Assembly (NCBI GenBank): GCA_030844895.1
Contig: CM061229.1
Coordinates: 121,037,682-121,101,681 of the forward strand
Source: Ambrosia x helenae
Taxonomy: Eukaryota > Streptophyta > Magnoliopsida > Asterales > Asteraceae
Direction: 5' to 3'
Length of the DNA: 64,000 bases
The number at the start of each line of letters is the position of its first letter. Position 1 is the first letter of the stretch. Both the position numbers and the translations under genes were made by a program. Positions 1-9,662 of the stretch are shown here, piece after piece. The notes below the pieces were generated by a model. The model made no database searches. It had not been told where the DNA came from and saw only the letters and a program-made list of their open reading frames with translations.

Positions 1-790
1 TACAGGGCATACAGCTAGCTATGTCCACTGCCCATCATCCTCAGACTGATGGACAGACTGAGGTGGTCAACAGATGTTTGGAGTCTTATCTAAGGTGCAT
101 GGTGATGGATAAGCCTAACACTTGGGTCAAATGGCTTTCTCTAGCTGAATATTGGTACAATTCTAATTTCCACACTTCTCTAAATATGACTCCATTTCAG
201 GCTTTATATGGGTATCCACCACCTATCTTTGTTCATTACATTCCTAAGGATGTAAGAGTAGCAGCTGTCAATGATCTAATGGTAGATAGAGAGGAAACAA
301 TCAAATTGTTGAAACAGTCCTTGGTTAAAGCTCAAAACAGAATGAAGCAGGCTGCTGATGCCCACAGAAGTGAAAGGTCCTACAATGTGGGTGATTTTGT
401 CTTTGTGAAGTTGCATCCTTATGGACAGTCTACTCTCAGGCCTTCTCAGTACAATAAATTAGGTCCTAAGTTTTTTGGCCTTACTTGATAACTGAACGAA
501 TTGGTCAGGTTGCATATAGGCTTGATTTACCTGCTGAAGCACAGGTGCATCATGTCTTTCATGTATCCTTGTTGAAAAAAACTAGAAGGGACATTTTGAA
601 TGTAATTCCTTTGCCAAGTGGTCCACGGTTTCAGTATAAACCATTACAGATTTTGGGCAGACGATTAGCCAAGAGAGGACACCGAGCTTCTGCTGAAATT
701 TTAGTTCAATGGGACAAGCTGCCAATTACAGAGGCTACGTGGGAGAATATTGAAGATTTGCAGGCTCGCTTTCCTGATTTTCAATTGTGA
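1..790 (+). pseudogene. Ty3/gypsy integrase C-terminus plus chromodomain (pol 3' end)
   Basis: This is the tail of a chromovirus-type Ty3/gypsy polyprotein, cut by the window start. The first frame (21-488) begins STAHHPQTDGQTEVVNRCLE, the last part of the integrase catalytic core, which contains the conserved HPQTDGQTE block. The second frame (485-790) carries the integrase C-terminal segment and a chromodomain (ILVQWDKLPITEATWENIED). The two frames meet at about 480-488, where a one-base loss breaks the reading frame, so this copy cannot make full-length pol. The integrase inserts element cDNA, and the chromodomain of this lineage is known to bias insertion to particular chromatin. A purine-rich tract (811-820) and an LTR follow directly. 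Confidence 0.93.
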
Positions 791-824
791 TTTTTGAGGA
801 CAAAAATGCTGAGGAGGGGAGTAT

Positions 825-1052
825 TGATATGTGATATATAGTAGAGGGGCAATTCTGTCAATTGTAATAGTTAGGTTGTTAGAAGTATTGTTGTGTTTCT
901 GTCTTTAGTTAGAAGTGTAAGGACTGATTGTGTAAAATGGTTGTTAACTGTTAGTTATCAGCTATAAGTAGTTGATTGAATGAATAATATGATATGGTTG
1001 AGTTGTGTGAATTCTCTCTCTGATTTCTATTTCTCATAATCCAACCTTATCA
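825..1052 (+). repeat. 3' LTR of the Ty3/gypsy element
   Basis: The LTR follows a purine-rich tract (gaggagggga, 811-820). It starts TGATA and ends TATCA, a perfect short terminal inverted repeat of the TG...CA type. At about 228 bp it is short, as in some chromovirus clades. The matching 5' LTR lies outside the window, so the boundaries rest on termini and position only. Confidence 0.7.
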
Positions 1053-1137
1053 CTCTCTAACCCGTCGCCCGTCGGACCCCACCCCTCACGACCCCCACTT
1101 CCGGAAAACCCCTCATCCTGCTGGTTCTGATCTTCTG

Positions 1138-1185
<48 letters not shown>
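1138..1185. repeat. (ATT)n microsatellite
   Basis: About sixteen uninterrupted ATT units. They produce the poly-Asn open frame seen on the minus strand of 1057-1446, which I do not regard as a gene. Confidence 0.95.
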
Positions 1186-1476
1186 TGAAAAAATGGAGTT
1201 GAAGAGATAAAAAGAGAGAGAGGGAGAGGAAGGAAGAGGTGAATGATGAGGGATGATGATGATGATGAAAATGGTGGTTGGGTATGGATATGTTTTTTTT
1301 ATTTTAACAGAGATGGTGGTTGGTTGGGCATGGAGATGTGAAGAAGGGAAGAGAAGGTTGATGTTTGGTGTTGTTGATGTTTGTCGTGTGTAAGTGTGTG
1401 TGTTCTTTTTCTTTTTTTTTTTAATAAAAACCAAACATTTTATCAAAATAAGGTGATGGGTAAAATCGTAATTTTG

Positions 1477-1613
1477 TAAAGTTATTCAGAGGTTTAACCA
1501 AACAATACTTACTGGTTCAGCACTTACTGGTTCAGAGCCTCTTACCCATTCAGACCTCTTACTAATTCAGCACTTATTGGTTCAGCACTTGCCTAACAGC
1601 CCCTTAATGTTTA
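1477..1613 (-). repeat. MITE-like repeat, end AAGGGGCTGTT
   Basis: Read on the minus strand it begins near aaggggctgttaggcaagtg and has repeated units of the form gtgctgaaccagtaag. A related sequence in the other orientation is at 34672-34898 (aaggggttgtttgacaat). The two share the end motif and the gtaag-spaced internal repeats, so this is a dispersed short element. The other end is not resolved here. Confidence 0.5.
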
Positions 1614-1616
1614 AAG

Positions 1617-3640
1617 AAATATAAGAGAAGTTGTACGATTTATGAAGAGAAAGAAAACAAAAGGCTGGTGCTTTATTCAATGACCCAATGAAGCATTAAA
1701 TAGGCATACAAACAAAGACTCATTCGTTTTGTGTACATGATCGATTCATTGAGGGGATTAGGTAGGCTGGCAAATCGTGTCTTAAAAGGTTTAACAGGTC
1801 TCTGACGACGCGAACAACAAAAGTTATAAACATGAACACGACTCATTTAACTACTTTATATCTCATGTTTATAACACAGTTATACGTTTTATGTACCAAA
1901 AAAAAGAAATGATGGATCTTTGCCTCTTAATTCTAATTTATTTAATAAAATAAAAAAATTGCATAGTGTACTTTTCAGTTAACAGATCTAATCGTGTCTT
2001 ATACAGGTTACCCATTGCCAGCCCTAGATTAGGCCGTTTTGGCTCGGGTCTTTGGGTCGGAAAGAATATTATACTGATAAAAGGATGGTTGTTTTGGTCA
2101 GTGAAGGATATATGGATTAGGTTTCGGCAATGTCATATTCAGTTAATATTGGGTTAGTTTGGTCAACACCTGATGACATTTAGGTTTAGCTGCATTTTGG
2201 CAAATGGGTTGGGGATTTGGGCTGCAATTTAATTAATTTTGGGGTGTGTGAGTTTGGTGAAAAATGTTTCGCCGAGAGGGTGGGGGTTAACATCATCGTG
2301 TGTGTCTTGGCGTGAGTTGGGGGGGTTAAGTAGATAATAATAATTGGGTTGGTGTTAACCGTCTCGGCGTTACATAGTCGTTTCGCGTGATGCCTTCTTT
2401 TCGTGTTGCTTCCTTTGTTAGGGGTTCGGATTTAATAATGCATTTGTGTTTTCAATGGGTTGGGATCTCGGGCTGGGCAGATAGCAACTAACATTTGCAA
2501 GAAAAGTCAAGCACCAAGAGTGAAGTTATATCACAGTGAGGAAATAAATGGTGCAGCGATAAAGTGGCTACTTCATATCAACCAAAAAGGAGTTTCTATA
2601 AAGACTAAAACACACAGTGGATTGTGAAGCGGGTCTACATCAACTAGAGGCGAAGAAAAGGGTAAACAACCCACATGGAAAGTAAACCTATCAAGATTCC
2701 GGACACTGGAAGAGCCTGGTAATCGATTGTAAAAGCGAATCAAGTGAGTGGCAGGATGTCCTAGGTGGTAGTTGGCGATTTTACAAACTCATATATCCGA
2801 TAGTAGCCTGGTATCCAGATGGAATTCTGTCTTGGTGGTATGCTGATGTCCGTATTCATAGATGGTTTATCGAGTTAATTAGGGAGTCAAACTTGCTAAA
2901 GAATCCAATCCTTGACATACCAAAATTAAATTAAGGGCTTGACAATTGAAACCCCGATTACATGGCATTCATTGTATCACATTATCTTAATTAATTAGAC
3001 CGCATTAATGGTGGTATATATACCCAATTTAGGGACTAAACTCGATGTGCCGAGAAAATATTAATCTATCATCACGGTATATTCCTAAAATTTCCGTAAA
3101 TGAAGGTGCAAAATCATGTTAGTCAAATAGGTTTATTAAGAGAAAGTTGTTGAAAATATTTATATTGATTAAGCCAAAACACCTTATTTACCTTCTTTTT
3201 TTTTTTTTGTTATTGTGATTTGATGTAAGTTGGTCATCTAGGTCCTCGCCTTGGGATCTAGCGTCCGTTTGTTTTAATGAAGTTTAATTTAAAAAAAAAT
3301 AAATAAATAAATAAATAAATAACAAATAAGGGAATACACAAATGTTATTACGTCTTTCACAAGTTTAAAAACATGATTACATGTAACGGATCATTAGTGA
3401 ATCTGTACTAAAATAATATCTTAACTATCCATTTTAAAATAAGGTCTTCTCAAGAAAAGATTTAAAAAGTCAATAAAGAACAGATTTGATGTAAACAAAA
3501 TCCATACCAATCATCATAAAATTAAGGAATATATTTATTTATTGTAAATTTGGCTTCCAATTGTTTTTAGAAACTAATTTTGGTAAACAGATTAATTCCA
3601 TAAATTACTCCAATTTTTTTTCTTAAATTCATTCAATTTC
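1617..3640. other. No supportable gene
   Basis: AT-rich sequence with short frames only. The stretch 2480-2930 has a more gene-like composition (near 50% GC in places), but I could not read a continuous protein in any frame. An (AAAT)n run lies at 3291-3321. Confidence 0.6.
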
Positions 3641-3645
3641 CCCTC

Positions 3646-3659
3646 TTTATATATATATA
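3646..3659 (+). promoter_or_regulatory. Candidate TATA box of the RAV gene
   Basis: A tttatatatatata run lies about 60 bp upstream of the proposed first-exon end and about 410 bp upstream of the ATG. That distance suits a gene with a 5'UTR intron. It is inferred from position and composition. Confidence 0.45.
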
Positions 3660-3718
3660 ATTTCTTCTTCCTAATGTCCAAATCATCTTCGTCCCAGCTT
3701 ATTCAGATACCATTAGAG

Positions 3719-4043
3719 GTTGGTTACAAATCTTTTACTCATGTTCTTCAAGTGTTTTTTTTTTATTTACAAAATTAATGTTTTACTCAATGGTCAAACC
3801 CATGTATATTGATTGTATTTTATAATATTTTTTATTTTCCTTCTGCTTGATAAAACTAATCGTTTCTTTTTGTTGTTCTAAAAGAAGTGTTTTACAATGT
3901 TAGCCACTATAGACCATGAATACAAATCATGATTAAAAGATAGCTTTTGGATTAACAATTTGCATGCATGTACACGTATTTATTATGTTTTATGCTTCAC
4001 TAATATTTCACTAGTTTAATGATTATGGCATTATTCTTTACAG
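3719..4043 (+). other. Probable 5'UTR intron of the RAV gene
   Basis: A donor AG|GTTGGT at 3719 and a pyrimidine-rich acceptor ttctttacag| ending at 4043 bracket 325 bp of AT-rich sequence directly before the ATG at 4066. Splicing would leave a short leader. This is inferred from splice-site consensus only. Confidence 0.55.
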
Positions 4044-4065
4044 GAAAAAAAATACTTGTGAAATA

Positions 4066-4971
4066 ATGGAGAAAGATAACGAATCGCGATACGCGAACTA
4101 TGTTAAGGAAATCGATAACTATGGTTATTTACAAAAATACAAAGGCGTTGTCCCACAACAGAATGGAAATTGGGGGGCTCAAATATACACAAATAACCAA
4201 CGTATATGGTTAGGAACATTCAAGTCTGAAATAGATGCTGCTATAGCTTATGATAGGGCATCAATGAAGATTAGAAGTGTTGATGCACCAAGAAACTTCC
4301 CGTTGACCAAGTCAACGCTTGGCGAAGCAAGTTTCCAAAGTCATTACAGCATGGAAACAATTCTATCTATAATTAAAGATGGGTCATATCAAGCAAAGTT
4401 TGAAGAATATTTAAGGCAGAAAAAGGATAAAGAGAGTGATAATATTAATGTTGAAAAGGGTAATTTTGGGTTTTCATGTAGGGTTCTTTTTGAAAAGGAG
4501 TTGACACCAAGTGATGTTGGTAAGCTTAATAGATTGGTTATACCAAAGAAATTTGCTGTGAGGTATTTTCCACATGTACCGGATGACGTGGCACAAGGGT
4601 TTGCTAATGAAGAGGTAACTCTTTCTTTTTATGATACTAAAAAAAGGTTGTGGAAGTTTAGGTATTGTTATTGGAAAAGTAGTCAAAGTTTTGTGTTTAC
4701 AAGAGGGTGGAATCAGTTTGTGAAAGATAAGAAACTAATGCCAAAAGACAAGATTACTTTTTATTACCAAGAGAATCTTGAAACCCCAAATATGGGGTTC
4801 TGGGTGATTGACACCTGTAAATCTAAAAGCCATAGTGGAGCAAGTTTGAAGCTTGATGTGAAAGAAGGAGACAGTTTTGAGGATGATAGCAAGATGGATG
4901 ATCAAATCATACAAACAAACAATGTAAAGACTCATGGATTGAAGCTTTTTGGTGTCTACATATATCAATGA
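4066..4971 (+). CDS. RAV: RAV/TEM-type AP2-B3 transcription factor
   Basis: A single-exon nuclear DNA-binding protein of 301 aa. Residues about 25-79 are an AP2 domain (YKGVVPQ...WGAQIY...WLGTF...AAIAYDRASMKI). Residues about 137-250 are a B3 domain (LFEKELTPSDVGKLNRLVIP, then WKFRYCYW and SFVFTRGW). Near the C-terminus KLFGV (293-297) matches the R/KLFGV B3 repression motif that recruits corepressors in this family. RAV proteins bind bipartite CAACA plus CACCTG sites, and TEM members repress flowering genes. The first in-frame ATG starts just before the AP2 domain, and the length is somewhat below the usual 330-370 aa. The frame is intact with no intron, as is typical of the family. Which RAV member it is cannot be told from the sequence alone. 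Confidence 0.95.
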   Translation: MEKDNESRYANYVKEIDNYGYLQKYKGVVPQQNGNWGAQIYTNNQRIWLGTFKSEIDAAIAYDRASMKIRSVDAPRNFPLTKSTLGEASFQSHYSMETILSIIKDGSYQAKFEEYLRQKKDKESDNINVEKGNFGFSCRVLFEKELTPSDVGKLNRLVIPKKFAVRYFPHVPDDVAQGFANEEVTLSFYDTKKRLWKFRYCYWKSSQSFVFTRGWNQFVKDKKLMPKDKITFYYQENLETPNMGFWVIDTCKSKSHSGASLKLDVKEGDSFEDDSKMDDQIIQTNNVKTHGLKLFGVYIYQ

Positions 4972-5639
4972 AAAGATGATCTAATAATATGCTTGTTTTG
5001 ATTTAGAGAACATTTTTTTTTAACTAGCAATGCTTGTTTTGTTTTAGTATATCAGTCTATGCCAAGGCCTTTTTTTGATGGTTATGATTATATCCAATCT
5101 ACAACATATAGTTGTGCTTATCTAAGTTATTTAATTAGCCTCTTTGTAAAAGATTCTTCTAAACCATATTGACAGAAGTTTGAATTGGCCCATATTCTCT
5201 AAGGCTATGTGTAGAGACAATCTTCCCCAACTCATCCAAATGACACATCAGCGCCACCCCATACCCCGACACCACACCAATTAGGCTAAAATTATGAACC
5301 TTCAAAGAGGTTCTTGATTTGCCAGAAACTTTATATGACACGTTACCTGATGTTATGATTGCTACAATCATATTTGGGCCAGGCTTGATGTGGATAAAGT
5401 ATGTCTTTGGCCATTTATTAACATTAAGCATCAATGCGACAAACAAAATGCGACAAACAAAAGATCAATGACATTGGTAGAGCTGTATAAACAGTACACG
5501 ATGTGACCTTCGATCAATCACCAACCGTGTGTTCAAAACTGAACAGGTTATATATGAGCAAAAACACCACAGTTACATACCATAACAAGTCATATTGGCC
5601 TTATGATACATGTGTACAATAACACAAGTTTTGTTGGTC

Positions 5640-6130
5640 CTTAATGGGCCTCAGTGCCTTAGGCGAGCCGGGGTGGTCCGTGATTGCGTGAAGCCTGCGA
5701 AACACTGCCCCGCCTATAATTATCACGGCCGCGATTGATAATTTCGTGATGGCCATCACGGTGTGAAAGAGACGTTGGGATTTGACCGTTTTATTTAATA
5801 AAAAAATAACTTTTTTTTCCCAAATCACTATATATACATTTCCATTTCAAATCAAAATAACACACAATCAAAACAACACACAATCAAACAATACAATAAA
5901 AAAATGGAAGGATCAAGCAAGAAACAATTGGCTACGAAACGAAAGTTTAGACCAAAGGTTCGGCCTGACTTAGGCCAATCGGCTCGATTTCGTAAAGACG
6001 CACCACCAACCCCACAACCTACACACCAATTCTATCAAAACCAAAGTTTTATAAATTGTTAACTTTATATTTTTTATAAATTATATAAACGTTTTTGGCA
6101 AGTGGGTGTTATAATTTGCACTTCATGTTA
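5640..6130 (+). mobile_element. Truncated Harbinger-like fragment with a small ORF
   Basis: A GC-rich end with hairpin-like parts (attatcacggccgcgattgataat, broken as about 5717-5742) is followed by a TATA box (tatatatac near 5829) and a 52-aa ORF at 5904-6062 (MEGSSKKQLATKRKFRPKVR...). The layout of GC-rich end, TATA box, short leader and small basic or Pro-rich ORF parallels the left half of the element at 7114-9099. Only one half is present and no clean termini were found, so the superfamily is an inference by resemblance. Confidence 0.4.
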
Positions 6131-6255
6131 TAACATACGTCTATCATTGGCTTGCGCCACTAATAATTACTCATCAATTGGCTCTCTCTAATATTTGTGA
6201 ACACGGAATAAAAATTGTCTCTAGCTTTAAATAACCATGTCTTTGACCCCTGGCC

Positions 6256-6342
6256 TACACGTAGATTAACAAGTAAGTTGTCACGTTTCATGTCAAAATG
6301 TATGATGTTTTTCCCATGAAGAATATTCCATCCCAAAAGCAA
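6256..6342 (-). pseudogene. Raf-like MAPKKK kinase-domain fragment
   Basis: The peptide GWNILHGKNIIHFDMKRDNLLVNLR matches the catalytic-loop region of plant Raf-like (PB1-containing) protein kinases. There the segment LHGKNIIHFDLK is diagnostic, with HFDLK replacing the usual HRDLK. Only about 28 residues are recognisable; the frame then decays with no DFG motif or activation loop. It is a relic of a duplicated or captured exon and cannot encode a kinase. No other kinase sequence is visible nearby. Confidence 0.7.
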
Positions 6343-6676
6343 CAGCTATGTCAAGTACTAGACGTTTGCGCTTATCCATTACAAAAGTGGTATGAGTTCA
6401 AATCCTTGCATGGGCAAGTTGATAGGTGGTTTAGGTGTAAAAAGTTGTTGCTAAAAATTTATTATAATAATATTGATGTCTTTAAATGTAATTAGCTAGT
6501 ATCATGCTTGGATAATACGGATATCTTGTTTATAATATTCTTACAATGATTATGCCTATAGATTTGTTAACCGTAATGATGCTTAGTAAATATATGATAA
6601 AAGCATGAAGATGGTGAATTTATGATTAAATATGTGGGAAAATAATTTCCCTTACATCTTCTCACAGTTTTGATTT

Positions 6677-6995
6677 TTTTTTTTTTGAACGGCCAATGAA
6701 TCAATTCCGAGCACTCTCGGACACCCTTTTGGCGAATCAGGTACTCGAGAGTACCCGGGCCACCAATTGCCACCAATTCCAGGGAAAACCCGACCACTCA
6801 CCCGCCCGAAGGCACGATTGTGAAATAGTCGGTAAACCTGGTCGGGATCAGGACTCGAACCCAAGCCAATGGCCGGGTCATCCCTCATTTCCCCTCCACC
6901 AATGTCCTTCAAATGTAGCTAGTAGGAATTGAACCCAAGCTTCCCATAGAAAATTTTAGACCCTCAACCAACTGGGCTACAAGTGTTGAACCTCG
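6677..6995 (-). mobile_element. tRNA-derived SINE, family A, full length
   Basis: The minus-strand orientation is shown by a T-run (the 3' tail) at the left end. At the right end are an A-box (rc of 6963-6979, tagcccagttggttgag) and a B-box (rc of 6925-6936, gggttcaattcc). A 12-bp direct repeat cagttttgattt flanks it (6665-6676 and 6996-7007), the target site duplication of L1-type insertion. A second B-box-like motif (rc of about 6850-6862) occurs inside. A pol III-transcribed, LINE-mobilised element. Confidence 0.9.
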
Positions 6996-7140
6996 CAGTT
7001 TTGATTTAAGTGTTGTGAGAAACTTACTCTCACTATAGTAAGGAAGTGTGCAATGAATTACCCCTTTTATGCAAACGATTAGTCATATCAATTGGATGGC
7101 ATGATTATCTTTAGTGTATGTGCAGTGGTGGGGGTTTATG

Positions 7141-7403
7141 GGTTTTTTTTTATTTTTTTGAACGGTCAACGAATCAATTCCGAGCACTCTCGGGCACCCT
7201 TTTGGCGAATCAGGTACTCGAGAGTACCCGGGCAACCAATTGCCACCAATTCCCGGGAAAACCCGACCACTCACCCGCCCGAAGGCACGACGGTGAAATA
7301 ATCGGTAAAACCGGTCGGTATCAGGACTCGAACCCAAGCCAATGGCCGGGTCATCCCTCATTTCCCCTCCACCAATGTCCTCCAAATGTAGCTAGTGATA
7401 CAA
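7141..7403 (-). mobile_element. SINE family A, 5'-truncated, inserted in the Harbinger element
   Basis: Closely similar to the central and 3' part of the copy at 6677-6995, including the core CCCGCCCGAAGGCACGA and a B-box-like ggactcgaaccc, with the T-run tail at left. A perfect 11-bp duplication gggggtttatg flanks it (7130-7140 and 7404-7414). It lacks the outer tRNA-like head of the full copy. Confidence 0.9.
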
Positions 7404-7679
7404 GGGGGTTTATGAAAAAAGTGGGTGTAGTGGGAAGGGGGGGTTATGAGGCTTTATAAATGATTGGGTAATCATTGGTTAATTATTCTTTTCTTATCTA
7501 AATAATAATATTAATAAAAGTAAAAATAATATAGGCCGAAAAATTATTAAATTAATAAAATAATAAAACGTTTGAATTTATATTCCCCCCCCCCCCCCCC
7601 CAACGTTTGAATTTCTACCCCTATAAATACAAGGCCAAAACTCAATCTCAGTCACAACTCCCCCTCTTCCTCCTCCTCA

Positions 7680-8114
7680 ATGAAAGACATGGGTGGCAGT
7701 TATGCTTACCAAGATGCCGGACCGTCTGATCTCAGGACGTATTCTTGCCGGGGCCGGCCCCGGCGATTACCATTTTCTTCTCCTCCTCCTACACAACCGA
7801 CCTTCTCTCCTCCTCCTCCACAACGTTGGTTTTCGTCTCCTCCTTCTGCACAACCAACAATTTCATCTCCTCCTCCTCATACTCAAGCAGATGAGGATTT
7901 AACTGAGGAGGAGTTGGTGTGGGTCCTGGATTATGCCATGGCTGAACGGGAATTCAACCGTCTAAGGTTGTCGGCACCCACCCCCCGGTGTAGCGAGATT
8001 ACACCCACCCCCACCACCAGGTTACACCCACCCCCAACTACCAGGTTACACCCTCCCCCCACTACCAGGTTACACCCTCCCCTCCTCCTCATGAGCCATA
8101 TGAGGAGGAGTTAG
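7680..8114 (+). CDS. Pro/Ser-rich ORF of the Harbinger-like element
   Basis: 144 aa, starting 60 bp after a ctataaatac TATA-like box. Residues about 35-75 are rich in SSPPPTQPTF-type repeats. A middle segment DLTEEELVWVLDYAMAEREF looks helical and acidic. Near the C-terminus an 8-residue unit TTRLHPPP is repeated three times, encoded by a 24-bp minisatellite (about 8020-8085). I recognise no domain. It faces the Myb-like ORF of the same element and the two are convergent. A proline-rich partner ORF opposite a Myb-like ORF suggests an element-encoded accessory protein, but the frame may continue differently beyond the minisatellite. Low certainty that it is translated. Confidence 0.4.
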   Translation: MKDMGGSYAYQDAGPSDLRTYSCRGRPRRLPFSSPPPTQPTFSPPPPQRWFSSPPSAQPTISSPPPHTQADEDLTEEELVWVLDYAMAEREFNRLRLSAPTPRCSEITPTPTTRLHPPPTTRLHPPPTTRLHPPLLLMSHMRRS

Positions 8115-8488
8115 AAGCTGCTAGGGAGATTATGGAAGAAGAACGCTTCTCCTACTACTCGGGAGCAACTTCTTCTCCTTGCCAGTTCCCCTCAGATGCG
8201 AGGTCAGATGGTCGCGATAGCGACCGTTCTGTGTCACCTCCGTATTATACACTGGATGACTGGGACAATTACTCCCCGTAGAGGTGGTTTAGGTTTTAAT
8301 ATTATGCGTTTGTGTAACCTATTAATATGTTTATGTATTATGTGTTTATATATTAATGTGTTTATGTTTCATTGTTTACAAAATAAAACACTAAACATTA
8401 AAACTTTAAAGCATAACATTAAAGATTACAACCAAAGGATAAGAAAATAAAGCCTAAACATTAAACATTAAAGCATAAACATTAAACA

Positions 8489-8842
8489 CTAAACATAGTA
8501 AAAACGCATCATAGACCACGACAAAAGATTGGTGATGTGGAAGTCGCTGTCGTAGCGTTGACGATAAGCGTCGTGTGTCAGTTGAATTGCCATCTGTTCG
8601 CTAACGCCAGGGTGCGCCTGCATCGTCGCTTCATAGACTGTGTGCCATCTCCTACAGTTATTTTGTATGGCAGACCACTTACTGGCGATCTGATCGACAG
8701 TACGGTGGTTCGTTTCGGTAATTTGGTTGAACTCCTCCAATACATTGCGCCAAAAATGCTCCCTATTGTTTGGCGGGTTCTCCTTAGTGTTGATCCACGC
8801 CCTCACCAACTCGAGTTGATCTTGATTCGTCCATGCTGCCAT
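8489..8842 (-). CDS. Myb/SANT-like DNA-binding ORF of the Harbinger-like element
   Basis: 117 aa. The N-terminus MAAWTNQDQLELVRAWINTK, then WRNVLEEFNQI, then IASKWSAIQNNCRRW form a trihelix/SANT-like module with regularly spaced Trp. This family is often labelled glutathione S-transferase T3-like in plant annotations because of a misnamed relative, and it corresponds to the Myb-like ORF1 partner of Harbinger transposases, which helps bind transposon ends and import the transposase. The C-terminus (SWSMMRFYYV) matches the usual short ending of such proteins. No intron is needed. A paralogue with the same organisation is at 38023-38385 inside the MULE. The frame looks intact. Confidence 0.75.
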   Translation of the reverse strand: MAAWTNQDQLELVRAWINTKENPPNNREHFWRNVLEEFNQITETNHRTVDQIASKWSAIQNNCRRWHTVYEATMQAHPGVSEQMAIQLTHDAYRQRYDSDFHITNLLSWSMMRFYYV

Positions 8843-9102
8843 TGGTTTGTTTTTTGGTTTGTATTTGGGTTGTGTTTTTGTTTAAAGTGTATGTGTTGGT
8901 GTTGTTTATGTATGTTGTATATTAAAGCATGAACCGTTTGACAACGGTCATATTGCACAAATCCCACCAAAACTCAAGTCCAAAGCGCTCGTTATAAACA
9001 AAACGCCTCCCACGTAAAACGCCCTATAGCGCCCGGGGGCGGTGTTCCCGGGCGCTATAAGCTAACATAACGCCCCATAACTTACCACTACACATGCCCT
9101 TA

Positions 9103-9660
9103 CCACATGGAGGGGGAAAACTGGCCAACATAATTTTTTGACCATTTAAGTACCTTTCTTCGGGTTCATTAATCAGTATGATTAGATGAAGGTAAAACCA
9201 TAATATTACCGATCACAGATATAAAGAGAGGTTCTTCACTAACGCGTTGAAGTAAAAATAACACAATCTAGATTTGATGACATTGTCAGCCTCTTATGCT
9301 TCGCTTCTGCCAACGAGCCCTTGGGCTCAGGGCTTCACCAAATCACATAGTTGGATTTGTTCTAGTACTATAAAAGCAAATCACAAGTTGGACACGGTTG
9401 ACACAGGTTTCAGATAGATTACTCGAGTGCCAAAAGATCAAACATGTGTCAACCCTATCCAACTTTTGAATCATCCGATTTTCAAATTCAAATAGATAAA
9501 AGTACTAATAATAGGTGGTTTTTATTTACACGTTTAATATATCTCTTAAAGGTACTTTACTCATTGCCTAGCACTATCCAAAAGAACCATGGCTCTATTA
9601 TTAATCCAGTGACCAGTGAATCAGAAAAATAAATAATTAATGAATACAAAATTGTGAAAG
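9103..9660. other. No supportable gene; 3' flank of GT14 gene
   Basis: Only short frames. It lies downstream of the minus-strand GT14 stop codon and probably holds its 3'UTR and polyadenylation site. Confidence 0.5.
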
Positions 9661-9662
9661 AG

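Larger units (their letters stand above)
7114..9099 (+). mobile_element. PIF/Harbinger-like transposon carrying two ORFs
   Basis: A TTA target duplication (7111-7113 and 9100-9102) brackets imperfect inverted ends: GTGTATGTGCAGTGGT on the left, and GGGCATGTGTAGTGGT as the reverse complement of the right end (13 of 16 match). Inside are a + strand Pro-rich ORF with its own TATA box (ctataaata near 7620) and a - strand Myb/SANT-like ORF. No DDE transposase ORF is present, so it would be non-autonomous. GC-rich inverted sequence near 9020-9080 lies just inside the right end. A SINE has jumped into the left end. The superfamily rests on the 3-bp TTA duplication and on the Myb-like ORF that commonly accompanies Harbinger transposases. 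Confidence 0.75.

Noticed and set aside
1057..1446. 129-aa minus-strand frame
   Set aside because: It consists of poly-Asn from the ATT microsatellite and Lys/Ser-rich low complexity, with no domain.
5159..5446. 95-aa minus-strand frame (IKPGPNMIVAIITSGNVSYK...)
   Set aside because: The composition looks protein-like, but I recognise no family, no upstream exons and no promoter. It may be an old coding relic and should be searched.
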